Origin: JADKAV01 sp963769435
GTDB taxonomy: Bacteria; Actinomycetota; Actinomycetes; S36-B12; UBA10799
DNA length: 64,000 bases
Reading direction: 5' to 3'
Assembly: GCA_963769435.1 (NCBI GenBank)
Contig: CAVYLN010000001.1
Coordinates: 744,001 to 808,000, forward strand
This document shows, piece by piece, positions 37,686 through 47,770 of this stretch. The notes under the pieces were generated by a model that was given only the letters and a program-made list of their open reading frames with translations, was not told the origin of the DNA and searched no databases. The position numbers were made by a program, and so were the translations under genes. Within the stretch, counting starts at the first letter, position 1. Each line of letters starts with the position of its first letter.

Positions 37686-37724
37686 CTGCGCTGGACCCCC
37701 GAAAAGAGTGGGAGTCCAGCGCAG
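37686..37724 (-). terminator. ssrA terminator
   Basis: CTGCGCTGGAC (37686-37696) pairs perfectly with GTCCAGCGCAG (37714-37724). It lies nine bases past the mature 3' end of the tmRNA on the minus strand. Confidence 0.78.
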
Positions 37725-37732
37725 GTTCCTTG

Positions 37733-38098
37733 TGGAGGTGCCGGGAATCGAACCCGGGTCCAACGGTACAAATCGGAGCATTCTCCGGGCGCAGTCGCGT
37801 TGTGGTGCATTCAGCCTGGCGGGTTCGTGCGACCCATCCGCCAACACGGCCTACATCACTGTTTGGAGTCCCTCACGCCCCCGTGATCGGGGCACTCAGC
37901 AAGCCTTCTAGATGACGCCGGGAACTACGGGGAAGGCACCCGTAGGCCGACGGACTCACGCTCGCTTAGGCAGCGAGGGCGAAGTCAGCGCGATTAGTAT
38001 CGGCACTTGTGTGTTTTGACGGATCGTTATGTGAGATAACCGTCATCCTCAGCCCGCTTCTCTCGTCGAAGCATCCGCTGTCGAAACCGTTCACCCCC
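37733..38098 (-). ncRNA. ssrA: tmRNA
   Basis: A 366-nt transfer-messenger RNA that rescues stalled ribosomes with SmpB. The 5' end is GGGGGTGAACGGTTTCGACA and the 3' end is GGTTCGATTCCCGGCACCTCC plus the discriminator A; CCA is not encoded. The acceptor stem forms seven pairs, including G3-U70, the alanine identity. The tag frame lies at 37966-38004 and reads ADTNRADFALAA then TAA; with the charged Ala the tag is one residue longer. The ALAA end fits ClpP-type proteolysis in actinobacteria. It flanks the right side of the arsenic island. Confidence 0.95.
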
Positions 38099-38190
38099 TG
38101 TTGAGTTGTACTTGCAGCGTACCGGGGTCCTGCGACACCGGTACATGGGTTGAACGTCCACGCGGTGCCCGGCTATTCCACACTGGACCC

Positions 38191-39652
38191 ATGAGCACGC
38201 ATTACGACGTCGTCGTCGTGGGGGCCGGCCTGTCCGGAATCGATGCGGGCTACCGCCTCCAGACTCTGTGCCCCGGCAAGTCCTACACGATCCTGGAGGC
38301 CCGCGATGCGATGGGCGGCACATGGGATCTGTTCCGCTACCCCGGCATCAGATCCGACTCCGACCTCTTCACGTTCGGCTTCCAGTTCAATCCGTGGCGC
38401 GAGGAGTTGGCACTTGCTGATGGGCCCGCGATCAAGCGCTACATCGAAGAGACGGCGTCGCGTTTCGGCATCGACGAGCACATCCAGTTCAACAGCAAGG
38501 TCGTCGCTGCGGACTTCGACACAACCACGGCGAAGTGGTCACTGACACTGTCCGACGGCCGCACCCTGACCGCGGGATTCCTGTACTCATGCGCCGGCTA
38601 CTACAGCTACGACGAGGCCTACCTGCCGGACTTCCCGGGAATGGCGGACTACGCCGGCACGATCGTTCACCCGCAGTTCTGGCCGGACGACCTCGACTAT
38701 GCCGGAAAGCGAGTCGTCGTGGTGGGCTCGGGCGCGACAGCGGTGACCCTGATCCCAGCGATGGCCACCGGATGTCGAGCACATCACGATGCTGCAGCGC
38801 TCCCCCACATGGATCAGTCCTCTGCCACGCACCGATCCACTGGCCGACGCGGCGCGCAAGCACCTCCCGGCCACGCTGGCCCACCGCCTCATCCGCGCGA
38901 AGAACATCACGTTCAGCACCGCGTTCTACCAGTTCAGCCGGCGCTTCCCGAAGCGGGCTGGCAACCTACTGACGCGTCTCGCTGTCAAGGCACTGGGTGA
39001 CGAGCAGGAGGTGACCGAGCACTTCACTCCGGCGTACAACGTGTGGGACCAGCGGGTGTGTGTGGCTCCCGACGGCGATCTGTTCACGGCCATCAGATCC
39101 GGCAAGGCAGAGGTGGTGACCGACCACATCGACAGGTTCGTCCCGCAAGGGATCCGTCTGACATCGGGCCGGGTCCTGGAGGCAGACATCGTCGTGACCG
39201 CGACCGGTCTCAAGCTCGAACCGAACGGCGGGGTGACCCCCTCGGTCGACGGCGATCCAGTGGACATCCCCTCACAGTTCGTGCTGCTGGGAGCGATGAT
39301 CACAGGGATGCCGAACTTCGCGATGGCGGTCGGCTACACGAACGCCTCCTGGACGCTGCGTGCGGACCTCACCTCGCGATTGGTCTGCAAGGTACTGGAC
39401 TGGATGGACGCGAACGGATACGCGTGGGTGGTCCCGCACCCGGACCAACCACTGGATCCGCAGCCCCTACTGGGCCTCACCTCCGGCTACATCGAACGCG
39501 CCGCCGGCATACTCCCGCGGCAGGGGAAGCACGCACCGTGGCGCATGCGCCAGAACTACGTGCTCGATGCCGCGACCACGATGCGCACCGACCTCGGCAA
39601 GTACCTGCGCGGGACACGGCGCACCGCCGAACACCGGCAAGCCCGCCGGTAG
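38191..39652 (+). CDS. Flavin-containing monooxygenase, Baeyer-Villiger-like (one +1 frameshift)
   Basis: About 486 residues. FAD motif VVVGAGLSGIDAGYRL, then MGGTWDLFRYPGIRSDSDLF, and a class B fingerprint YAGTIVHPQFWPDD close to FxGxxxHxxxW. A second Rossmann motif, VVVVGSGATAVTLIPAMA, serves NADPH. The frame shifts near 38770; removing one G joins it to DVEHITMLQRSPTWI. It should oxidise ketones or nitrogen/sulfur compounds with O2 and NADPH; substrate unknown. Confidence 0.85.
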
Positions 39653-39818
39653 GGCCCGGGCGTCAACGGCTGCAGGCGCACCGCCTGCGACCTGTGCAGA
39701 TTCTCGTTCACCGGTGAAAGCGATCCTGCACAAGTTCACAGAAGCCCGGCGCGGAAGCCCTCCCCGCACGGTGTACAAGCCCGCGATCGGGGCCTACCCT
39801 GGAATTGGGGTGGTTACG

Positions 39819-40598
39819 ATGTCGAAACGTTTGGTGTTCGGCGACGACGGATCAGCCGGAGCGGATTCCGGATGGTTGTGGATCAACAGCCACGATTGGC
39901 CCGGCTGGACCATAGACGTCGTGGTGGCGCTCGATGGCCGGGCGGGTGCCCCGCGACCCGCGCCGCGCTCTCTGTTGCGCCCGCAGGTCGCAGACGGCCT
40001 GACCGAGGATGTCGTCGACTTCGACCCGCGCTACGCCTTGCACACCAAGGCGGCGGTCAGTGACCTGGTCGTGGTGGGTCCTCGCGGAACCGGGCTGCTC
40101 AAGGCGCTGCACTTGGGGAGCACCGCGGAGTGGCTGATGCACGATCCGGCGGCGCCCACGGTGATCGTGCGCGGCGGTCACCGCACGCAGCGCATCGTGC
40201 TGGCCCACGACGGCTCCCCCGACGCACGTGCCGCCGAGGACGCCGTGGCCGCGTTGCCGTGGGTGGGCGACGCCGAGGTTGTGGTGGTGTCCGTCAGCGA
40301 TCATCAGACGGACGCAGACCCGATCACCGAGGCGGCCGTCGCCAGGCTGGAGGGCAAGGTCGCCCGGGTCCAGGCGCAAGTCCTGGCCCCCGACGACCTG
40401 CAGGTGTTCTACCGGCCGCGGGACTTGGTCCTGGATTCTCTGACCCATTGGCGCGCCGATCTGGTGGCGATGGGGTCCCGGGGCGTGAGTGCCTGGGATT
40501 CGGTGAACGAGATGGGCTTGCGGCGGGCCGGCTCGACGGCCAGCGCGATCGCACACCATGCCCCGTGCAGCGTGCTGATCGCCAAAGCCCAGTCCTGA
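39819..40598 (+). CDS. Universal stress protein, tandem USP domains
   Basis: A 259-residue protein with two UspA-like halves. The first ends in DLVVVGPRGTGLLKALHLGSTAEWLMHDP and the second in DLVAMGSRGVSAWDSV; both contain the G-x2-G-x9-G(S/T) nucleotide loop in part. ATG 39819 was chosen as the first start giving KRLVFGDDGSAGAD. It stands 12 bp before the P-type ATPase. In actinobacteria such pairs often belong to hypoxia or dormancy responses; here that is inference. Confidence 0.82.
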   Translation: MSKRLVFGDDGSAGADSGWLWINSHDWPGWTIDVVVALDGRAGAPRPAPRSLLRPQVADGLTEDVVDFDPRYALHTKAAVSDLVVVGPRGTGLLKALHLGSTAEWLMHDPAAPTVIVRGGHRTQRIVLAHDGSPDARAAEDAVAALPWVGDAEVVVVSVSDHQTDADPITEAAVARLEGKVARVQAQVLAPDDLQVFYRPRDLVLDSLTHWRADLVAMGSRGVSAWDSVNEMGLRRAGSTASAIAHHAPCSVLIAKAQS

Positions 40599-40610
40599 GC
40601 ACGTCGGATC

Positions 40611-43308
40611 ATGCTTGCCGACACGCTGCGGGTCACCCCACCGCCGTGGCATGCCACCTCCGGCAAGGAGGTGGAGCGAACCCTGGGCACCGATCGGGAA
40701 TCGGGCCTCTCGCAGCCACAGGTGGACCGACTCCGCGAGGAGTACGGGCTCAACGAGTTGCGCACCGAACCGGGTCGATCGCCGCTGCGGCGCCTACTCG
40801 TCACAGTTCGCCAACCCATTGATCGTCGTGCTGATCGTCGCGGGCGTCGTGACCCTGCTGCTCGCTCACTACGTCGACGCGGCGGTGATCCTCGGGGTCG
40901 TGGTGATCAACGCCGTGGTCGGGTACATCCAGGAAGGCAAGGCCGAGGATGCGCTCGCGGCCGTCCGGGAGATGCTCACCGCCCGCGCCACGGTCTTCCG
41001 CAGTGGCGAACGGCACGAAATCGACGCCGCTGATCTGGTGCCCGGCGATGTCGTCCTGCTGGAGGTGGGCAGCCGGGTTCCCGCGGACGTGAGACTGGTC
41101 GGCGTGCGCAGCCTCCGCATCGAGGAGGCAGCCCTCACCGGAGAATCGTCACCGGTGGGCAAGCGCGTCGACCCCGTGGCTGCCGATGCCCCGCTGGCCG
41201 ATCGCAGGTCGATGGCCTACAGCGGTACGTCCGTGGTGAACGGTTCCGGCCGCGGGATCGTCGTAGCCACCGGCGAGGACACCGAAGTGGGGCACATCGG
41301 CTCGCTGGTCCGGGAAACGCGCACGGTCTCGACGCCCCTCACCCGGCGCCTCGACCGGCTCGCTCGGCAGATCACCGCGTTCACCCTGGTCGTCGGTGCG
41401 CTGGTGTTCATCGCCAGTTACACCCTCGACCGGATGTCGGCACTGGACAGTTTCCTCGCGGTCGTGGGCCTGGCGGTCGCCGCGATCCCGGAGGGTCTGC
41501 CCGCGGTGATCACGATCATCCTGGCGATCGCGTCAAGGGCCATGGCACGCAACCGGGCGATCGTGCGTCGCCTGCCGGCCGTGGAGACGCTGGGGTCCGT
41601 CTCGGTCATCTGCACGGACAAGACCGGGACCCTCACCCGCAACGAGGTAACCGCCGTGCACCTCATGCTCCCCGACCAGGACATCCTGGTGACAGGCGCC
41701 GGCTACGCGCCCGAGGGCGGCTTCCATGACGCACAAAGCCACGCGCTGCGCATCGACGAGGTCGCCGGGGCCCGGCACCTCATCGAGTCGGCAGCGCTGT
41801 GCAACGACGCGGTGCTGCACCGCACCCCGGACCCCTCCGGAGGATGGACGATAGCGGGCGATCCCACCGAGGGAGCCTTGGCCACGCTCGCCGCCAAGGC
41901 CGGCATCGAGGTGCAGGAACTGCGCACGAAGTGCCCCAGACGCGACGAGATCCCCTTCGAGTCCGAGCACCGTTTCATGGCGACTCTGCACCACGACCAC
42001 CACGGAGCAGCCTTCGTGGTGGTCAAGGGAGCGCCGGAGCGAGTGATCGGGATGTGCGCGGGCGCGGATCCGGCGTGGCTCGACCGGGCCGCCCTCGCCG
42101 CGCGGGAGGGGCAACGGGTGCTGGCTGTGGCCCGGGCAGGCGTGCCGACCTCCGATGTCGATCTCACCGCCGACAGGTTGCCCGCGGATCTTGAGGTACT
42201 GGGCCTGATCGGCATGCTGGATCCACCCCGACCCGAGGCGATCGAGGCCATCGGCGAATGCCACCGGGCCGGGATCGCGGTCAAGATGATCACCGGGGAC
42301 CACCTGTCCACTGCCGAGGCCGTCGCACGCAGTCTGGACCTCGACGTGGGCGACGGGGGCCTGGAGGGATCCCGCATCGCGCACATGAGCGACGACGAGG
42401 TGCGGACGACACTGCGCGACACCGACGTGATCGCCCGCGCCAACCCGGAGAACAAGATCCGGCTCGTGCAGTTGCTGCAGTCCGAGGGCCAGTTCGTCGC
42501 GATGACCGGCGACGGCGCCAACGACGCACCCGCACTCAAGGCTGCTGACATCGGGGTCGCGATGGGGGACCGCGGGACCGATGCCGCCCGCGACTCCGCG
42601 GACATCGTGCTGACCGACGACAACTTCCGCACCATCCGCGACGCCGTGCGGGAAGGCCGAGTCGTCTACGACAACATCAAGAAGAGCCTGCTGTTCATCC
42701 TTCCGACCAACGGCGGGGAGGCCCTGCTGATCCTGGTCGCGCTGCTGGCGGGATGGACGCTGCCCGTGACGGTCACCCAGATCCTCTGGGTGAACATGGT
42801 CACCGCCGTCACCCTCGCGCTTGCGCTGGCCTTCGAGCCGGCGGAGCCCGACGTCATGGATCAGCCACCGCGACCGGCCACCGAGTCCCTGATGACCAAA
42901 CCGTTGGTCGCGCGCCTGGTCTTCGTATCCCTGCTCATGACCGGCGCCGCCCTCGCGGCCTTCGAGTGGGAGCTGCAGCGCGGCGCAGCCCTGGACACCG
43001 CGCGAACCGCCGCCGTCACCTCTTTGGTGGCTGTCGAGATCGCCTACCTCTTCCACGCCCGCCACTTCACACGCTCGGCCCTGAACGCCGAGACGTACAC
43101 CGGGAACCGGGCGGCACAGCGCGTCGTCGCGGTGCTGGTCGTACTGCAACTGCTCTTCATCTACTTCCCGCCTCTGCAATCCGTGTTCGACACAACCGCT
43201 CTGACCGGACCCTCCTGGTTGGCCATCATCGGCCTGGCCGCTTGCGCCTTCGTCGCGATCGAGGTCGAGAAGGCGTTCTGGCGACGCAGGGGTGTACGCA
43301 GGTTCTGA
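40611..43308 (+). CDS. P2-type cation-transporting ATPase, Ca2+-like (one +1 frameshift)
   Basis: About 898 residues. A cation-ATPase N-domain (WHATSGKEVERTLGTD, SGLSQPQVDRLREEYGLNEL) leads, after a +1 shift near 40801, into ANPLIVVLIVAGVVTLLL. All catalytic motifs are present: LTGESSPVGK, the phosphorylation site CTDKTGTLTRNE, MITGDHLSTAEAVA and GDGANDAPALKAADIGVAM. The M4 motif AIPEGLPAVIT is that of P2A/P2B-like Ca2+ pumps; Na+ or Mn2+ export cannot be excluded. It follows the USP gene closely and may be co-expressed. Confidence 0.88.
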
Positions 43309-43421
43309 ACCGTCCCTGGCCCGTACGGACCCGCGAGGGACCGCGCCGGGGTTCTGGTGACGATTCGACACCGCACGTGTCACCACTTCACGAAAGGCCC
43401 CGCTGCGCCGTTGGCCAGGCG

Positions 43422-44291
43422 TCAGGCATCGAACAGACGGTGGGGCGCGTGCCAGACGACCTCCGGCATGTCCAGACCGTGATCGAGGAGCACCTGGACC
43501 TGGTGCGCGAAGGGGTAGGGGATGTTGGGGAAGTCCGAACCGAACAGAACCCTGCCCTGCTCGGAGAGCTCTCGCAGATGCGGGAGCCGATCGACGGGGA
43601 AGGGCCCCAGGTCCTGCATGAAGTCGGTCAGGGCCATGGTGGTGTCGAGCCACGTGTTCGGGCGGTTCTGCGTCAGATCCATGAACTCGCCGAACTCGCC
43701 CGCCCCGAGGTGCGCGATGACGAGCCGCAGGTCGGGGAACCGCCCGGCGACCTCACCGATCGGGCCGGGTCCGGTGAAACGACCGGGCAAGGGAGCGGAT
43801 CCACAGTGGATCACGACCGTGGCGCCGGCATCGCAGAGCAAGCCCCACACCGGGTCGATCAGCGGATCACGGGGATCGAAATCGCTCACCTGCAGATGCA
43901 CCTTGAACACCTGGGCCCCGCGCTCGATCGCCCGCGCGACGTAGTCCGTAACCCCCGGCTCGGGGTAGAACGTGGCAGTGGGCAGACAGTCGGGAACACC
44001 CACCGCGAAGTCCAATGCCCAGTCGTTGAGCCAGGCGGCCATCCCCGGCTTGTGCGCGTAGACGAGCGCCGTGAATCGCTTCACGCCCATCCGTCGAAGA
44101 TGGTCCAACCTCGCCTGGTCGCCCCATCGGTACTCGATCGGCCATGGAGTCCCATAGTTGGCCCCGGCGTCGTCGAAGTACTGCCAGACGCTGCGCATGA
44201 CGGGTTCGGGCAGGAAGTGCGTGTGGACATCGATGACGCCGGGGACGCCCAGGTCCGCCCACAGAGCGGGGAGATCCGCATCGGTGAGCAC
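43422..44291 (-). CDS. Amidohydrolase-2 family TIM-barrel hydrolase
   Basis: About 289 residues. Metal-binding motifs are DVHTHFLPEP near the N-terminus, VIHCGSAPLPG, VIAHLGAGEFGEFM and the Asp in FGSDFPNIPYP. The order is that of ACMSD-like amidohydrolases, which act on aromatic carboxylates or lactones; substrate unknown. GTG 44291 is placed just after the SmpB stop; an ATG at 44342 would overlap smpB. It is the last gene of the smpB block. Confidence 0.8.
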   Translation of the reverse strand: MLTDADLPALWADLGVPGVIDVHTHFLPEPVMRSVWQYFDDAGANYGTPWPIEYRWGDQARLDHLRRMGVKRFTALVYAHKPGMAAWLNDWALDFAVGVPDCLPTATFYPEPGVTDYVARAIERGAQVFKVHLQVSDFDPRDPLIDPVWGLLCDAGATVVIHCGSAPLPGRFTGPGPIGEVAGRFPDLRLVIAHLGAGEFGEFMDLTQNRPNTWLDTTMALTDFMQDLGPFPVDRLPHLRELSEQGRVLFGSDFPNIPYPFAHQVQVLLDHGLDMPEVVWHAPHRLFDA

Positions 44292-44298
44292 GGACCGC

Positions 44299-44772
44299 TC
44301 AGTGACCGCCGCGCCGAGCAGCCGCCACCGCCCGATCGGCATCTCGTTTGGCCTGCCGCGCTGCGAGGTCCTGCCGCTTGTCGATGGTCTTCTTGCCCTT
44401 GCCCAGCCCGATCAACACCTTGGCCTTGCCGTCCTTGAAGTACAGCTTCATCGGGACCAGGGTCAGGCCGCTCTGCTTGGTCTTCCCGATCAGCCTGTTG
44501 ATCTCGTGGGCGTGCAGGAGCAGTTTCCGGGGCCGGCGCGGTTCGTGATTGGTCCAGGTGCCCTGGTCGTACTCGGGGATGTGGACGTTCATCAGCCACA
44601 CCTCGCCGTCGCGCACCTCGGCGTACCCGTCGACCAGGGACGCACGGCCCGCACGCAGGGACTTGACCTCGGTGCCCTGCAGCACCAGTCCAGCCTCATA
44701 CGTGTCCTCGATCGCGTAGTCGTGGCGCGCCCGCCGGTTGACCGCGATGACCTTCTCACCCTGTTCCTTCAC
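44299..44772 (-). CDS. smpB: tmRNA-binding protein SmpB
   Basis: A 157-residue RNA-binding protein. Diagnostic blocks are NRRARHDYAIEDTYEAGLVL, GTEVKSLRAGRASL, VWLMNVHIPEYDQG and a basic C-terminal tail KKTIDKRQDLAARQAKRD. GTG 44772 gives MKEQGEKVIAV. It partners the tmRNA encoded about 6 kb to the left, and follows the M23 peptidase by 5 bp. Confidence 0.95.
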   Translation of the reverse strand: MKEQGEKVIAVNRRARHDYAIEDTYEAGLVLQGTEVKSLRAGRASLVDGYAEVRDGEVWLMNVHIPEYDQGTWTNHEPRRPRKLLLHAHEINRLIGKTKQSGLTLVPMKLYFKDGKAKVLIGLGKGKKTIDKRQDLAARQAKRDADRAVAAARRGGH

Positions 44773-44777
44773 GGGTA

Positions 44778-46043
44778 TCAGCAGCGCACGGGGGCTTTGA
44801 CTCCGCCGAACCAGCCCATCGGGTTGTAAGGCGTTCCGTTGACATGCACCTCGAAGTGCAGGTGAGGACCCGTGACCCATCCGGACGATCCCACCGAACC
44901 GACGACCTGGCCCCGTTTGACCTTCTGGCCCACGGACACGGCGGTGGACGACTGGTGTGCGTACATCGTCGACACCCCGGACCCGTGCTGGATCAGCGTG
45001 TGCAGTCCGTAGGGCCCACCGTTCTCGATGGCGACGACGACGCCGTCGGCAGCCGACTGGATGGGCGCACCCTGCCCCGCTCCGACGTCGGTGCCGGTGT
45101 GGCACGAACGATAACCGTAGACCGGATGGATCCGCGGCCCGACGTTCTGCACGACCGGGGCACCGGTCACCGGCCAGGCCAGCCCGGACGGGCCGATGTT
45201 GGCCGGGACACCCGCCACCCCGTTCACGGCCTTCGCGGCCGCTGCCCGCGCGATGGCGGCGATACGTTCCTGCTCGGCCTTGAGCTGGTTGTACTGCTTG
45301 CGCACGGATTGCTTGCGCTCCTTCGCGTCCCGCAGCGCCGAAACGCGTCCGGCCACCAACTCGTCGATCTTGGCCTTGGCGGCGTCCGCCTTGGCCTTGG
45401 CCGCCGCAGCGGACTCGACCTCTTTCTGAGCCTCGACCTGGGCCTGCTCGGCCTCGTCCTCCAGGAGTTTGAGGCTTGCCAGGCGCACGTTCAGTTGCGC
45501 CTTCGCGGCGTCCAGATCGGTCAACGTGTTGTTGTTGCCCTGAGCGATCGACCGCAGCGTCTCCAGCCGGGACGCGAAGTCCCCGGGATCGCTGGAGTCG
45601 AGCAGGACCTCCATCTCGGACACGGATCCGCCCTGCTGATAGACCTCACGGGCCATCTGGCCGATCCGCTGCTCGAGGAACGCGATCTGCTGCTCGGTCT
45701 CCGCGATCTGCTGCTTGGCCCGCGTCACCTTGGCGATGGCCGCGGCCACCTTCACGTCGGCAGCCGCCTTGCGCTGCTGGGCCTGGGTCAGTTCCGACTG
45801 TGCGGCCGCGAGCTCCTTGCGGGCGCCCGGCAACTGCTCCTGTGCTGCATTGAGCCGCTGGATCGCGGCCTCGACCTTGGCGTCCGCCCGCGCCAGATCA
45901 TCGGATGCGGATTCGACCTGCTCATTGATGTCGTCACCCTGCGCCGGCACAGTGAACCCGGCCACCGCCAGCCCGAGCGCCATCGACGCGGCGGCGTAAC
46001 GCCTCCCGCGGCGACTGGTGCGGCTACTGGACAAAGTGGACAT
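44778..46043 (-). CDS. Secreted coiled-coil M23 peptidase (FtsEX-linked wall hydrolase)
   Basis: A 421-residue protein with a signal peptide (AASMALGLAVAGFTVPAQG). Residues about 40-275 are a long Ala/Gln/Lys-rich coiled coil. Residues about 290-410 are a LytM/M23 domain with zinc ligands in YRSCHTGTDVGAG and GPHLHFEVHVNG, so it is likely an active endopeptidase. Placement after ftsEX is the classic PcsB/EnvC arrangement, in which FtsEX activates the hydrolase through the coiled coil during division. Confidence 0.9.
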   Translation of the reverse strand: MSTLSSSRTSRRGRRYAAASMALGLAVAGFTVPAQGDDINEQVESASDDLARADAKVEAAIQRLNAAQEQLPGARKELAAAQSELTQAQQRKAAADVKVAAAIAKVTRAKQQIAETEQQIAFLEQRIGQMAREVYQQGGSVSEMEVLLDSSDPGDFASRLETLRSIAQGNNNTLTDLDAAKAQLNVRLASLKLLEDEAEQAQVEAQKEVESAAAAKAKADAAKAKIDELVAGRVSALRDAKERKQSVRKQYNQLKAEQERIAAIARAAAAKAVNGVAGVPANIGPSGLAWPVTGAPVVQNVGPRIHPVYGYRSCHTGTDVGAGQGAPIQSAADGVVVAIENGGPYGLHTLIQHGSGVSTMYAHQSSTAVSVGQKVKRGQVVGSVGSSGWVTGPHLHFEVHVNGTPYNPMGWFGGVKAPVRC

Positions 46044-46061
46044 GTTCCTCCCAGGGTACCT

Positions 46062-46970
46062 TCACACCCGGAGATATCGGCGCAATGTGAGCCCGGCTGC
46101 AATGGCGGCTATCAGAATGCCGGTGAAGAACACGACCGGGAGGATCAGGACCACCTGGTCCCAGGACACGAACGCCGTGAAGCGATACGACGGGGCCAGC
46201 ACCTGGTCGATCAGGAAGACCTTCGTCGCCACGATCGCCCCGACCGCGATCAGTCCTCCCACCGCGGCCGACGTGGCCGCTTCCAGCAGGAACGGCATCC
46301 GGATCATGAAGTTGCTGGCGCCCACCAGTCGCATGATCCCGACCTCGCGTCTGCGGGAGTGCGCCGCCACCCGGATCGTATTCACGACCAGCAGTGCGGT
46401 CACCACGAGCATCGCCACCGCCACTGATAGCGCGATCACCTGTAGCCCGTTCAGTAATCGGAAGAACCGATCGAGCAACTGTCTCTGGTCCTGGACCTGT
46501 TCGACCCCGGGCCGGCCGGCGAACGCGGCGGCGATCACCTCGTACTTGGTCGGATCCGACAGTTTCACCCGGAACGACTCGGGCAGGGCGTCGGCGGTGA
46601 CGTTCTGGGTGATCGGCGAGTCCTGGAACTGCTCGAGGAAGTGCTGGTACGCCTCCTCCTTGGACTCGTAGTAGATCTCCTGCACAAGCGGCCGCAGGTT
46701 GTTCAGTTCGGCTTCGATCTGCGCGCGGACCTCGGGGGTGACCGGACCGAGCGCACACGAAGGGGTGGTCGAGTTGGCCCCGCACAGGAAGATGGAGACC
46801 TCGACCCGGTCGTACCAGAAGTCCTTCATGCTGTCGACCTGCGCTCGCACCAGCAACCCGGCGCCGAACAGCGTCAACGACACGGCCACCGTGATGATCA
46901 CCGCGAAGGTCATGGTGAGGTTGCGGCGCAGGCCCTGGAACGTCTCGCTGAAGATGAATCGGAGTCTCAC
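46062..46970 (-). CDS. ftsX: Cell division ABC transporter-like permease FtsX
   Basis: A 302-residue membrane protein with four transmembrane helices and a large extracellular loop between the first two. Blocks are TFQGLRRNLTMTFAVIITVAV, RRREVGIMRLVGASNFMIRMPF and the final TLRRYLRV. With FtsE it transmits the division signal to the M23 hydrolase downstream. Its start overlaps the ftsE stop (ATGA). Confidence 0.96.
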   Translation of the reverse strand: MRLRFIFSETFQGLRRNLTMTFAVIITVAVSLTLFGAGLLVRAQVDSMKDFWYDRVEVSIFLCGANSTTPSCALGPVTPEVRAQIEAELNNLRPLVQEIYYESKEEAYQHFLEQFQDSPITQNVTADALPESFRVKLSDPTKYEVIAAAFAGRPGVEQVQDQRQLLDRFFRLLNGLQVIALSVAVAMLVVTALLVVNTIRVAAHSRRREVGIMRLVGASNFMIRMPFLLEAATSAAVGGLIAVGAIVATKVFLIDQVLAPSYRFTAFVSWDQVVLILPVVFFTGILIAAIAAGLTLRRYLRV

Positions 46971-47671
46971 GGCTGGTGGTCCTGTCCGTAGACGCCGCGG
47001 GCCTCGTCGCGCATCAACTGGCCCTGATCCAGTTCGATGACGCGCTTACGCATCTGGTCGACGATCGCCGCGTCGTGGGTGGCCATGATCACCGTGGTTC
47101 CCACGCGGTTGATGCGATCCAGCAGCTTCATGATCCCCACGCTGGTGGCCGGGTCGAGGTTGCCCGTCGGCTCGTCGGCCAGGAGCAGCGGAGGACGGTT
47201 GACGAAGGCCCTCGCGATCGCAACCCGCTGCTGCTCACCGCCGGAGAGCTGGTCCGGGTACCGCCCGGACTTGTCCGCCAGGCCCACCAGGTCGAGGACC
47301 TCGGGCACGGCGCGCTCGATGTGGGAGTTCTTGCGTCCGAGGACCTGCAGCGTGAACGCCACGTTCTGGTAGACGGTCTTGCTCGTCAGCAGCCGGAAGT
47401 CCTGGAAGACCGCACCCATCCCCCGGCGCAGCTGCGGCACCTTCCAGCGGGACAGCGAACCGACATCGCGTCCGGAGACGATGACCTTGCCGGAAGTCGC
47501 CTTCTCCTCGCGCAGGATCAGCCGCAGGAACGTGGACTTACCCGATCCCGATGCTCCGACCAGGAAGACGAACTCCCCCGGTTTGATGTTCGCGCTGATG
47601 TCCTGCAGCGCGGGGCGATTGCGCCTGTCGTAGCGCTTGGTGACGCGCTCGAACGTGATCAATGTCCCCAC
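46967..47671 (-). CDS. ftsE: Cell division ATP-binding protein FtsE
   Basis: A 234-residue ABC ATPase. Walker A GASGSGKSTFL, Q-loop FQDFRLL, signature LSGGEQQRVAIARA, Walker B LLLADEPTGNLDP and the H-loop MATHD are all intact. It is first of the ftsE-ftsX-M23-smpB block. About 100 bp separates it from prfB. Confidence 0.96.
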   Translation of the reverse strand: MGTLITFERVTKRYDRRNRPALQDISANIKPGEFVFLVGASGSGKSTFLRLILREEKATSGKVIVSGRDVGSLSRWKVPQLRRGMGAVFQDFRLLTSKTVYQNVAFTLQVLGRKNSHIERAVPEVLDLVGLADKSGRYPDQLSGGEQQRVAIARAFVNRPPLLLADEPTGNLDPATSVGIMKLLDRINRVGTTVIMATHDAAIVDQMRKRVIELDQGQLMRDEARGVYGQDHQP

Positions 47672-47770
47672 CCGGTGTGTTGGCCGTACTGGACGAGTCT
47701 ACGATCCGCGCCGCGATACCAGAGCACGCATCGCCGTAAGGATCTGGTTTGGCTCACCGCCGTGGCGAAC

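Noticed and set aside
41533..43653. A 706-codon minus-strand frame opposite the P-type ATPase.
   Set aside because: It is low-complexity shadow coding opposite an enzyme with all catalytic motifs.
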